NCBI GenBank assembly: GCA_002395965.1
Contig: DGVT01000006.1
Span: 213 to 11,924, forward strand
Reading direction: 5' to 3'
From: Porphyromonadaceae bacterium UBA4277
GTDB taxonomy: Bacteria; Bacteroidota; Bacteroidia; Bacteroidales; Muribaculaceae
DNA length: 11,712 nucleotides
Numbering within the stretch: the stretch's first letter is position 1; each line of letters starts with the position of its first letter. The notes beneath the pieces were generated by a model. The model was not told the origin of the DNA and made no database searches. It was given only the letters and a program-made list of their open reading frames with translations. The position numbers and the translations under genes were made by a program. Shown in pieces: positions 1 through 5,722 of this stretch.

Positions 1-680
1 GGCAGGAACTCTATCTCGTTCTGCTCATAGGTGAGTCCGTCCTGAACGAAGTTGCCAACCTCGCTGTGACCATATTTAATCTGGCCACCGGCCTGAGCGA
101 TATATTTCATGCACATCTGGCGGAAGTCGTTAGCCTTGGCATAAGGAGCGCTCTCGTGATAACCGCGCTGGTCGATAGCCGGGAACTGCTCATCATCGTC
201 GAAGATTACATAATATTCCAGCTCGCCCATGGCATGGAACTCCATGCCGGTAACCTCACGGAAAGCCTGGCAAGCCTTGTGCAGGGTATATTCGGGTGAA
301 CTGGCCAGCGGGTTGCCGTCCTTGTCAAAGTAGGAGCACAACATGCACAGCGTGGGCACTTGTGCAAACGGATCGACAAATGCAGTACTGTAGCGAGGCA
401 GCACATACAAGTCGCTGCTGCCGGCTTGAATAAACTTAAACAGGCTCGAGCCGTCAACACGCTCGCCGCAGGTGATGATTGTCTCAAGATAATCCAGGTC
501 GTTGATAACAAAGTTCAAGGTCTTGAGCTTGCCATCGCCACCGGGATACATGAAATTGATCATGCGGATGTCGTTTTCCTGAACGAAACGGATGATGTCG
601 GCACGAGTAAACTCGGCTGCGGGCTTCTGGAGGAAGTCCACCACAGGGTTAGCGTTAAGAATAAGGTTTTTATTCTCCAT
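1..680 (-). CDS. glnA: Glutamine synthetase, N-terminal part (cut by window edge)
   Basis: Catalyses ATP-dependent ligation of ammonia to glutamate in the cytoplasm, the main nitrogen-assimilation step. Only the first 226 codons are inside the window; the rest lies beyond base 1. Reading starts at the ATG complementary to 678-680, giving a protein that begins MENKNLILNANPVVDFLQKP. Visible family features are the beta-grasp region (about residues 25-105, with CGERVDGSSLF at 71-81 and DLYVLPRYSTAFVDPF at 90-105) and the start of the catalytic domain, with the metal-binding GELEYY (152-157), HSEVG (205-209) and QNEIEF (220-225). The sequence resembles the type I-like Bacteroides enzyme rather than the long GlnN type; this is recognition from memory, not a search. 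It is transcribed away from the LOG gene, from a good promoter at 731-763. No truncation other than the window edge is seen. Confidence 0.88.
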   Translation of the reverse strand, partial: MENKNLILNANPVVDFLQKPAAEFTRADIIRFVQENDIRMINFMYPGGDGKLKTLNFVINDLDYLETIITCGERVDGSSLFKFIQAGSSDLYVLPRYSTAFVDPFAQVPTLCMLCSYFDKDGNPLASSPEYTLHKACQAFREVTGMEFHAMGELEYYVIFDDDEQFPAIDQRGYHESAPYAKANDFRQMCMKYIAQAGGQIKYGHSEVGNFVQDGLTYEQNEIEFL

Positions 681-730
681 AATGTTTAGATTGACTTAAA
701 AGGTTAAATTAGTCTGTTTTAATTTTCGGT

Positions 731-763
731 GCAAAGTTAGTGCAAACCGAGCGCAAAACCAAA
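731..763 (-). promoter_or_regulatory. Bacteroidota-type promoter for glnA
   Basis: On the minus strand, TTTG (complement of 760-763) is followed after 20 bases by TAACTTTGC (complement of 731-739). This matches the Bacteroidota housekeeping pattern TTTG - about 20 - TAnnTTTG. Transcription would start near 725, leaving a leader of roughly 45 bases before the glnA ATG. The -33 box lies inside the large palindrome of the first 82-bp repeat copy and the -7 box straddles that copy's edge, so anything bound to the palindrome would contact the promoter. Confidence 0.75.
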
Positions 764-778
764 TTTATTTGAGTTTTG
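754..778. repeat. Large palindrome of repeat copy 1, over the glnA -33 box
   Basis: Arms CAAAAC and GTTTTG enclose CAAAT-TT-ATTTG, with one unpaired A on the right side. It contains the glnA -33 box, so it could be an operator or an RNA hairpin. The second, GC-rich inverted repeat of the same unit lies at 799-814 (GAGGGC, 4-base loop, GCCCTC), and the small one at 782-792. Confidence 0.7.
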
Positions 779-835
779 CCGAGGTGAAGCCTAATTTCGA
801 GGGCGACTGCCCTCAACGTTAGTGCAAACCGAGCG

Positions 836-860
836 CAAAACCAAATTTATTTGAGTTTTG
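836..860. repeat. Large palindrome of repeat copy 2
   Basis: Identical to the palindrome at 754-778, displaced by exactly 82 bases. The accompanying GAGGGC/GCCCTC hairpin is at 881-896. The promoter-like segment beside it reads TAACGTTG on the minus strand, so the third-last T of a TAnnTTTG box is replaced by G and this copy probably does not start transcription. Confidence 0.7.
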
Positions 861-916
861 CCGAGGCGAAGCCTAATTTCGAGGGCAACTGCCCTCAACG
901 TTAGTGCAAGGTGAGC

Positions 917-943
917 GAAAAACCAAAGCTACTTTGACTTTTC
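917..943. repeat. Diverged palindrome of repeat copy 3 with compensating changes
   Basis: The inner arms are CAAAG (924-928) and CTTTG (932-936), where copies 1 and 2 have CAAAT and ATTTG. The outer arms are GAAAA (917-921) and TTTTC (939-943), where the other copies have CAAAA and TTTTG. Both changes are matched on the opposite arm, so pairing is kept although the sequence has drifted. Confidence 0.6.
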
Positions 944-1068
944 TATTATGGTGTAACGAGCATTGTTTTGAAATTAATTGCACATGCGCCACCACCTTGC
1001 CCCGGTTGCCTGTCGGCTTGCATTATCAAAACTTGTTATTTCATAATTTCCAATTCTGAATTTATTAT
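944..1068. other. Gene-free spacer before the LOG gene
   Basis: Between the third repeat copy and the LOG promoter I see no coding frame with family resemblance, no terminator and no strong repeat. A frame open from about 968 runs into the LOG gene in another phase and has no recognisable content. The last 50 bases are AT-rich, as expected just upstream of a promoter. Confidence 0.6.
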
Positions 1069-1076
1069 TAATTTTG
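1069..1076 (+). promoter_or_regulatory. -7 element of the LOG gene promoter
   Basis: TAATTTTG followed by C matches TAnnTTTGC. No convincing -33 TTTG is found 19-21 bases upstream (only TTTC near 1047). The ATG of the LOG gene starts only 9 bases after this box, so the leader would be just a few bases long. Confidence 0.5.
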
Positions 1077-1085
1077 CAGGCGAAA

Positions 1086-1670
1086 ATGGAAGAAGAGATA
1101 AAAATATGTGTGTTCGCTGCATCAAGCCAGGACATCGACCAAGCCTATGTGGATGCCGCCCGCCAGTTAGGCGCCGCAATGGCCGGGCGTGGGTGGACGT
1201 GCGTGAACGGCTCGGGCAGCAAGGGGCTGATGCGCGCCGTGAGCGACGGCACGCTCGACGCCGGCGGACATGTGGTGGGAGTGATACCCAAGTTTATGGT
1301 TGACAACGGCTGGGGCTACGAGCGCTTGCCCGAAGTCATCATCACGGCCGACATGCACGAGCGCAAGCAATACATGCAAGACATCACGCAAGCCACTGTG
1401 GCACTGCCAGGCGGATGCGGCACACTCGAGGAACTGCTTGAGGTGATCACCTGGCGCCAGCTGGGCATCATCTCAAAGCCCATCGTGCTGCTGAACACCA
1501 ACGGATTTTTCGACCCTCTCATCGACATGCTCACCAGCTGTGCCCGGCAGGGCTTCATGAAAGCATCACACACACGCTTGTGGACCGTGGCACACACGCC
1601 GCAACAAGCCATCGAAGCCATTTCCCGTGAGCTCGCAAACGGCTCGGTGGCAGTAGAAAGCAAATATTAA
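1086..1670 (+). CDS. LOG-family (TIGR00730) protein, cytokinin riboside 5'-monophosphate phosphoribohydrolase
   Basis: A 194-residue Rossmann-fold protein. LOG-family enzymes cleave the N-glycosidic bond of (modified) nucleoside 5'-monophosphates such as AMP, releasing base and ribose 5-phosphate. In bacteria outside plant-associated groups the physiological role is unclear. The diagnostic motif PGGCGTLEE is at residues 108-116, preceded by the conserved MHERK (90-94). The N-terminal nucleotide-binding stretch reads NGSGSKGLMRAV (41-52), a variant of the usual YGGGxxGLMGAV. Length is normal. I chose ATG 1086 because an alternative TTG at 1074 lies within the -7 promoter element. The DUF4271 gene follows after 26 bases and is probably cotranscribed. 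The reaction is inferred from the family; the true substrate cannot be read from the sequence. Confidence 0.88.
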   Translation: MEEEIKICVFAASSQDIDQAYVDAARQLGAAMAGRGWTCVNGSGSKGLMRAVSDGTLDAGGHVVGVIPKFMVDNGWGYERLPEVIITADMHERKQYMQDITQATVALPGGCGTLEELLEVITWRQLGIISKPIVLLNTNGFFDPLIDMLTSCARQGFMKASHTRLWTVAHTPQQAIEAISRELANGSVAVESKY

Positions 1671-1696
1671 CCACACACACTACACGCTCAAGGAGA

Positions 1697-2575
1697 ATGC
1701 CAGCCAATATCGCACACACAACACAGCAACTTGCCGACACCACCGACACCGTGGCCATCGACAGCAATGCAGTGCTCCTTGAGCCGCACTATGTCGCGGC
1801 CTTCGACAGCACGGCTGTCATCACGGCCGACTCCACAGCACACTCCGTTACATCACTGCCCACCATGCGCCAGCCGGCCACCACAGCCGCCACGCACATT
1901 GCCCCGGCATTGCTGCACGACAGCGGCGCCATGGCCATGATGCTCGCCGGGCTACTGCTCATCTTGGTGAGCTACCGCACCGGCTACAAATATATCGAAG
2001 ACATCTTTCACAACATGTTCTCAACGCGAAAGCGCGAGAACCTGTTTGAAGACCACACGATGAACGAAACGAGAATTCTCACAGCACTCACTATCAACAC
2101 CTGCATCATGGAAGCACTGCTCACCTTTGTGGCCGCATTCCACTGGATGCCGCAGTTCAGGCCGTCGTTGCAGGCGTCGATACTGACCCATGTGGGAGCC
2201 TTTGCCGCTGTGGCAATGATATTCTATCTGGCACAACTGGCTGCCTACAACGTCATCGGCATCGTCTTCAGCGACCGGGAAAACACCAAGCTGTGGACCG
2301 ACGGTTTCAAAGCCACGCACTCGCTGTTAGGACTACTACTATTTCCGGTTTTAGCCATACTCTTTGTGGCGCCTTCGCTGACAAAAGTAACGTTAATTTG
2401 TGCTATTTCCTTGTATTTTTGCGCCCGGATTGTTTTCATTTCTAAAGGTTTTAGAATTTTTTATAGCAATTTGCCATCGTATGTGTATTTTATTTTGTAC
2501 CTTTGCGCCGTCGAAATTGTGCCCATAGCAGTTTTAATTGCCGGCATTATTTCTTTGTGTAACTTGCTACAATAG
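1697..2575 (+). CDS. DUF4271 domain-containing integral membrane protein
   Basis: A 292-residue protein. Residues 1-75 are a low-complexity Thr/Ala/Asp-rich segment without a signal peptide. About six membrane segments follow, near 78-94, 131-149, 163-190, 207-225, 230-248 and 261-288. It fits the Bacteroidota family DUF4271, which typically sits directly upstream of hemD as here. No biochemical role is established to my knowledge, and none is assigned. The ATG at 1697 directly follows AGGAGA, too close to act as a Shine-Dalgarno site. The last 180 bases are far more AT-rich than the rest of the gene and contain two promoter-like boxes that may serve hemD. hemD starts 16 bases after the stop. 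The family call rests on topology, length and neighbourhood. Confidence 0.8.
   Translation: MPANIAHTTQQLADTTDTVAIDSNAVLLEPHYVAAFDSTAVITADSTAHSVTSLPTMRQPATTAATHIAPALLHDSGAMAMMLAGLLLILVSYRTGYKYIEDIFHNMFSTRKRENLFEDHTMNETRILTALTINTCIMEALLTFVAAFHWMPQFRPSLQASILTHVGAFAAVAMIFYLAQLAAYNVIGIVFSDRENTKLWTDGFKATHSLLGLLLFPVLAILFVAPSLTKVTLICAISLYFCARIVFISKGFRIFYSNLPSYVYFILYLCAVEIVPIAVLIAGIISLCNLLQ
2498..2505 (+). promoter_or_regulatory. Candidate internal promoter box for hemD
   Basis: TACCTTTG followed by CGCC matches the Bacteroidota -7 box inside the 3' end of the DUF4271 gene. A TTTG lies at 2470-2473, but at 24 bases the spacing is longer than the usual 19-21. A second box, TATTTTTG, is at 2414-2421 and is also followed by CGCC. 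A start near 2511 would give hemD a leader of about 80 bases. The local AT-richness supports a promoter but also raises the chance of random matches. Confidence 0.4.
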
Positions 2576-2591
2576 TAAAATATTTTCTGCA

Positions 2592-3344
2592 ATGATGAGA
2601 ATTTTGGTTTCACAGCCAAAACCAACTACTGAGAAGTCACCTTATTTCGACCTCGAAAAAAAATACGATGTCGAGGTGGTATTTAGACCTTTTATCAAAA
2701 TTATGGGGTTAACGGCCAAGGAATTTCGCCAGCAGCGACTCATGCTACCTGACTACACGGCCGTAATCTTCACTGCGCGCACGGCTATTGACCACTACTT
2801 CCGCCTGTGCAAGGAAACACGCTTCACAGTGCCCGACACACAGAAGTACTTCTGCGTGAGCGAGCAGGTGGCCAACTATCTGCAAAAGTACATCATCTAT
2901 CGCAAGCGCAAGATCTTCTTTGCCGAGAGCGGCAAGCTCGAGGACCTGGTGCCACTCATCCAGAAGCACAACAAGGAGAAGTATATGATGGCCGTGTCGG
3001 ACGTGCACAACGACCAGCCCAACGCACTCGACGAGCACGGAATCACCTATGTGAAAGCTGTGATGTACCGCACCGTGAGCAACGACTTTGCTCCCGACGA
3101 GCCGCTTGACTACGACATGCTGTGCTTCTTCAGCCCCGCCGGAGTGAAGTCGCTAAAGAGCAACTTCCCCGACTTCAAGCAGGGCAAAGTGGGCATCGCC
3201 GCAATGGGAAAAAGCACTATCGATGCCGTGAAGGAAGCCGGGCTAAGGCTCGACGCCACCATAACACCCGACACGCCTTCGATGCCCGCAGCCATCGAAA
3301 AGTACCTCAAGAAAAAACGGGTGCCCAAGGCCGTCGTGGCTTAA
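2592..3344 (+). CDS. hemD: Uroporphyrinogen-III synthase
   Basis: Closes and isomerises hydroxymethylbilane to uroporphyrinogen III, the branch-point tetrapyrrole for heme, siroheme and cobalamin; cytoplasmic. The 250-residue product (MMRILVSQPKPTTEKSPYFD...) closely resembles the Bacteroidales HemD type. Recognisable segments are VVFRPFIKI, DYTAVIFTARTAIDHYF, TQKYFCVSEQVANYLQKYI, YRKRKIFFAESGKLEDL and VMYRTVSNDF. HemD is poorly conserved across phyla, so identification rests on this similarity plus the DUF4271 neighbour. The frame is open further upstream to about 2538, inside DUF4271, but the family N-terminus begins at the tandem ATGs 2592/2595. It is followed by a strong hairpin terminator. 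The other heme genes are not in the window, so the complete pathway cannot be judged. Confidence 0.85.
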   Translation: MMRILVSQPKPTTEKSPYFDLEKKYDVEVVFRPFIKIMGLTAKEFRQQRLMLPDYTAVIFTARTAIDHYFRLCKETRFTVPDTQKYFCVSEQVANYLQKYIIYRKRKIFFAESGKLEDLVPLIQKHNKEKYMMAVSDVHNDQPNALDEHGITYVKAVMYRTVSNDFAPDEPLDYDMLCFFSPAGVKSLKSNFPDFKQGKVGIAAMGKSTIDAVKEAGLRLDATITPDTPSMPAAIEKYLKKKRVPKAVVA

Positions 3345-3386
3345 CAACCAAGCAATGGATTAACAGAGCAATTATATCACTTTTTG

Positions 3387-3427
3387 AAAAATCGGGGCAG
3401 TCATTTGGGCTGACCCCGATTTTTTTT
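3387..3427. terminator. Rho-independent terminator after hemD
   Basis: The left arm AAAAATCGGGG (3387-3397) pairs perfectly with CCCCGATTTTT (3414-3424). A further CAG/CTG pairing lies inside the stem, with one bulged A. An uninterrupted T run extends to 3427. The A run on the left arm means it could also stop minus-strand transcripts. It ends the LOG/DUF4271/hemD unit. Confidence 0.88.
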
Positions 3428-3436
3428 GTAATTTCG
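3404..3436 (+). promoter_or_regulatory. rnpA promoter overlapping the hemD terminator
   Basis: TTTG at 3404-3407 sits in the loop of the terminator hairpin. TAATTTCG at 3429-3436, a one-base variant of TAnnTTTG, follows after 21 bases, immediately beyond the T run. The rnpA ATG begins 9 bases after the -7 box. Termination of the upstream unit and initiation of the rnpA unit therefore share the same DNA. Confidence 0.55.
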
Positions 3437-3445
3437 CAAGCTGAA

Positions 3446-3880
3446 ATGCAAGGCCTCAGGTTATACAAGAGTGAGAAGTTGTGCAGTCGCACTGCGATTG
3501 ACAGCCTGTTCCACAATGGCAACACCATCATTGCCTACCCGCTGCGTGCCGTCTATCGGCTCGGCCCGGGCAGTGAAGTGCCGGCACGCTTTCTCATCAC
3601 CATACCAAAGAAACGCATACGCCATGCCGTGGACCGCGTGCTGATGCGGCGGCGCATACGCGAGGCCTACCGCCTGCAGCGCCGCAAGCTGCTGCACCCG
3701 GCACTGCAGCAAGCAGGCATGAGTGCCGACATTGCCATCCTGTATCTGAGCGACAACATCATGCACAGCAACATCATCGGCCTGAAAATGAAACTTCTTC
3801 TTGAGCGCATTGCCAACGAAGCCCTGAAAGCCACGCAAGAGCGTGACGGCGGCGACGACGAAACCGGTTTAAGCAAATGA
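3446..3880 (+). CDS. rnpA: Ribonuclease P protein component
   Basis: Protein cofactor of RNase P; it binds the RnpB RNA and the 5' leader of precursor tRNAs during leader removal. The 144-residue product has the basic core KKRIRH (55-60) followed by AVDRVLMRRRIREAYR (61-76), which is the family's RNR signature helix. In the canonical motif the residue after the first Arg is Asn; here it is Val65, an unusual substitution. Bacteroidota RnpA proteins commonly carry extra C-terminal residues, and here about 20 polar residues end the chain. ATG 3446 gives the expected N-terminus (MQGLRLYKSEKLCSRTAIDSLF). The frame is open far upstream through hemD, but that is only a shadow. The stop overlaps the yidD start (ATGA), indicating translational coupling. 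Confidence 0.9.
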   Translation: MQGLRLYKSEKLCSRTAIDSLFHNGNTIIAYPLRAVYRLGPGSEVPARFLITIPKKRIRHAVDRVLMRRRIREAYRLQRRKLLHPALQQAGMSADIAILYLSDNIMHSNIIGLKMKLLLERIANEALKATQERDGGDDETGLSK

Positions 3881-4095
3881 ACATCTTTTCACGCCTGCTC
3901 ATATTGCCCATCAAGTTCTACCAGCGATGCATCTCACCGCTACTACCTCCCGCGTGCCGCTACACGCCCACGTGCAGCCACTATGCCGTCGAAGCCATCA
4001 CCAAGCACGGACCCATTAAGGGCACATGGCTCGCCATCAAGCGCATCTTGCGCTGCAACCCGTGGGGAGGAAGCGGCTACGACCCCGTGCCATGA
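3877..4095 (+). CDS. yidD: Membrane protein insertion efficiency factor YidD
   Basis: A small 72-residue protein thought to assist YidC-dependent insertion of inner-membrane proteins, peripheral at the cytoplasmic face of the membrane. The whole family pattern is present: N-terminal amphipathic helix (residues 3-15), FYQRCISPLLPPACRYTPTC (14-33), SHYAVEAITKHG (34-45), the basic WLAIKRILRCNPW (51-63) and GGSGYDPVP (64-72). The conserved Cys residues at 18, 27, 33 and 60 are visible. It starts within the rnpA stop (ATGA, 3877-3880) and its own TGA overlaps the next start the same way. The rnpA-yidD order is the common bacterial arrangement. Confidence 0.94.
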   Translation: MNIFSRLLILPIKFYQRCISPLLPPACRYTPTCSHYAVEAITKHGPIKGTWLAIKRILRCNPWGGSGYDPVP

Positions 4096-4763
4096 CAATG
4101 TTCAACTTCCACACTCACGACCTTTCGGCACACGATGCAATAATCAGCGTCTCTCCGTCATGTTTCGACCCGCAGTCTGGGCAACTCTATTCTGTGGGCA
4201 TACACCCTTGGGACACCACTAACGACTGGCTGCAAGATTGGGATCTATTGGAAAAGCACAGCCACCACCCTCAAGTGGTGGCAATAGGTGAGACGGGACT
4301 TGACACGCTGCGTGGCGCACCCCTTGGAGTGCAAATCGAAATATTCAAAAATCACATAGCCTTGGCCGAACAAGTGCGCAAGCCACTCATCGTTCACTGT
4401 GTGCGTGCCTGGCAAGAACTCATTGCCACTTGGCGGCACACGGCACCGCACCGCGTGCCACTGGCTGTGCACGGTTTTCGCGGCAATGCCAACGTAGCAA
4501 GGCAGCTCACCGACGAAGGCTTTTACCTGAGCTTTGGCGCTCACTTCAACGCCGAGGCTCTCGCTGTCACCCCACACGACCGAATCCTGATCGAGAACGA
4601 CGATAGCAACACGGATATTACATCCATAGCTACTTCAGCTGCACAAGCACTTGCAATGTCGGTCGATGAGTTTACAATACTCACAAGCGACAACGCGCGC
4701 AGATTTATATCCAGTCAGGGTTTGAACTATTTTTCGCGTGTGGGTAAAAGTGACTTGAGATAA
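4092..4763 (+). CDS. TatD-family metal-dependent hydrolase
   Basis: A 223-residue TIM-barrel amidohydrolase-type protein; TatD members are metal-dependent DNases/exonucleases linked to DNA repair or quality control. Metal-site motifs appear in order: FHTH (H7, H9), GETGLD (E67), VHCVRAW (H102), VHGFRG (H127) and LIENDD (E168, D170; usually ETD). All ligands expected for TatD are therefore present. It is shorter than E. coli TatD (about 260 residues), as is usual for the Bacteroidales version. ATG 4092 overlaps the yidD stop as ATGA; an alternative ATG at 4098 would lose two residues. The last 12 codons overlap the convergent lipoprotein gene by 37 bases, beyond the usual family end near NARRF. 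Which TatD paralogue this is cannot be told, so no symbol is given. Confidence 0.85.
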   Translation: MTMFNFHTHDLSAHDAIISVSPSCFDPQSGQLYSVGIHPWDTTNDWLQDWDLLEKHSHHPQVVAIGETGLDTLRGAPLGVQIEIFKNHIALAEQVRKPLIVHCVRAWQELIATWRHTAPHRVPLAVHGFRGNANVARQLTDEGFYLSFGAHFNAEALAVTPHDRILIENDDSNTDITSIATSAAQALAMSVDEFTILTSDNARRFISSQGLNYFSRVGKSDLR

Positions 4764-5608
4764 TCTTCAATCACCCAGACACCTTTATTGTGCGGAGCCG
4801 ATTGTTGGCCATCGGAACGTATATATTCTCCACTTGAGAATTTTGCAGAAACATGCGTAGATGGAGCATCGAAAACCATATATGGGGTCACATACAAAGG
4901 CGCCAACTCATACATCTTATATTCAGCGAAGATATTCTGTATATGCACCAAGGCAGTATCGGGTACCACAATTGTAGTATCTCCCATATCTCTGAAATTG
5001 GCGTTGGTCGTGAGATAAGTTTTGCCATCGCTGTTTTTCTGTATCTCATAATTAGTGCCTCTCATCATACCTCCCGAAACCTCGTGGCTATAAAAAACAA
5101 GGTCGCCATCCGGCATGGAGTATTCCTTTGTTTTATTAATTTCTATCTGCTTTTTGAAGGTGTCGATCAATAATGAGTAATTCGCATCATTTTCTTGTCT
5201 TGTCGTTAAATTTTCGACTGCTTTGTCGGGATTTTTGGAATACATGTCGATGGCTGCTTTCAGTCCTCCGTCAATAGAGACAGTAGCACGTTTGCACAGT
5301 TCCATAATTTCATCATTTTCTTTCCTCGAATTCTGAAGCAATTCCACGAAACTTTCCATTTGTTCAACCGACAGTTTCGGTGCATTAGATACATAATAGT
5401 TAGCGCCTTTTAACAAGAGCAAGCCATCAGCGTTGTTATCACGACGTTCAAGCTTAGATACCAGCTGCTTGAGTTGAGTTTCATCAAGTTTCTCAATGGT
5501 GGTCTCGGGTTTTGTAGCAGGTGTGTCAGCAACCGTTTTCTTCGAAGCACATGAAAGCAATATCACCATTACTGCCGTCATTATAAAAAAGAATTTAGAT
5601 AGTTTCAT
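4727..5608 (-). CDS. Putative lipoprotein of unknown function
   Basis: I do not recognise the family of this 293-residue protein. The start at 5608 gives a typical lipoprotein signal: MKLSKFFF, a hydrophobic core, then ILLSC with the lipidated Cys at residue 20. The frame is open nine codons further, but that would spoil the signal. After a Thr/Lys/Pro-rich linker (about 21-40) comes a helical, charged half (about 40-165). A likely beta-rich C-terminal half (about 165-285) follows, with DGDLVFYSHEVSGGMMRGTNYEI and AKFSSGEYIRSDG. No catalytic motif is evident. It is AT-richer than the flanking core genes, overlaps tatD tail to tail by 37 bases, and lies downstream of the four-helix-bundle gene. 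I found no clear promoter in front of it. Its lower GC and position suggest an acquired or lineage-specific gene. Confidence 0.75.
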   Translation of the reverse strand: MKLSKFFFIMTAVMVILLSCASKKTVADTPATKPETTIEKLDETQLKQLVSKLERRDNNADGLLLLKGANYYVSNAPKLSVEQMESFVELLQNSRKENDEIMELCKRATVSIDGGLKAAIDMYSKNPDKAVENLTTRQENDANYSLLIDTFKKQIEINKTKEYSMPDGDLVFYSHEVSGGMMRGTNYEIQKNSDGKTYLTTNANFRDMGDTTIVVPDTALVHIQNIFAEYKMYELAPLYVTPYMVFDAPSTHVSAKFSSGEYIRSDGQQSAPHNKGVWVIEDYLKSLLPTREK

Positions 5609-5681
5609 AATACTGTATTTTTGTAAGTTTGACAAGTAGTACTTGGCTGAAATATAGAGAGATAGTAGCGATTTAGATATT

Positions 5682-5717
5682 ATGGATACAATAGATACAA
5701 TAGATGCTATAGATAGG
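5682..5717 (+). repeat. Left array of the 9-bp repeat ATAGATnnn
   Basis: Four consecutive 9-bp units: ATGGATACA (5682), ATAGATACA (5691), ATAGATGCT (5700) and ATAGATAGG (5709). A weaker trace (TTAGATATT) comes just before. The array ends 5 bases from the tandem stop codons of the four-helix-bundle gene. Confidence 0.8.
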
Positions 5718-5722
5718 GTTTA

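Larger units (their letters stand above)
736..945. repeat. 82-bp tandem repeat, two full copies plus degenerate third
   Basis: Copies run 736-817, 818-899 and 900 to about 945. Copies 1 and 2 differ at only two of 82 positions (785/867 T to C; 805/887 G to A). Copy 3 keeps GTTAGTGCAA and the general pattern but has diverged and stops after about 45 bases. Each full unit holds three adjacent inverted repeats: a large A/T-rich palindrome, a small AGGY-GAA-GCCT, and GAGGGC-N4-GCCCTC. The array lies between glnA and the LOG gene and contains no plausible coding frame. Sequences like the large palindrome seem familiar from upstream of other Bacteroidales genes, but this is memory and needs a search. 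Confidence 0.9.

Noticed and set aside
736..945. CRISPR-like array upstream of glnA
   Set aside because: The units are directly adjacent with no unique spacers, there are only 2.5 copies, and no cas genes are present.
3122..3445. Open frame extending rnpA upstream through hemD
   Set aside because: It would cross the hemD stop, the terminator and the promoter; the family N-terminus begins at 3446.
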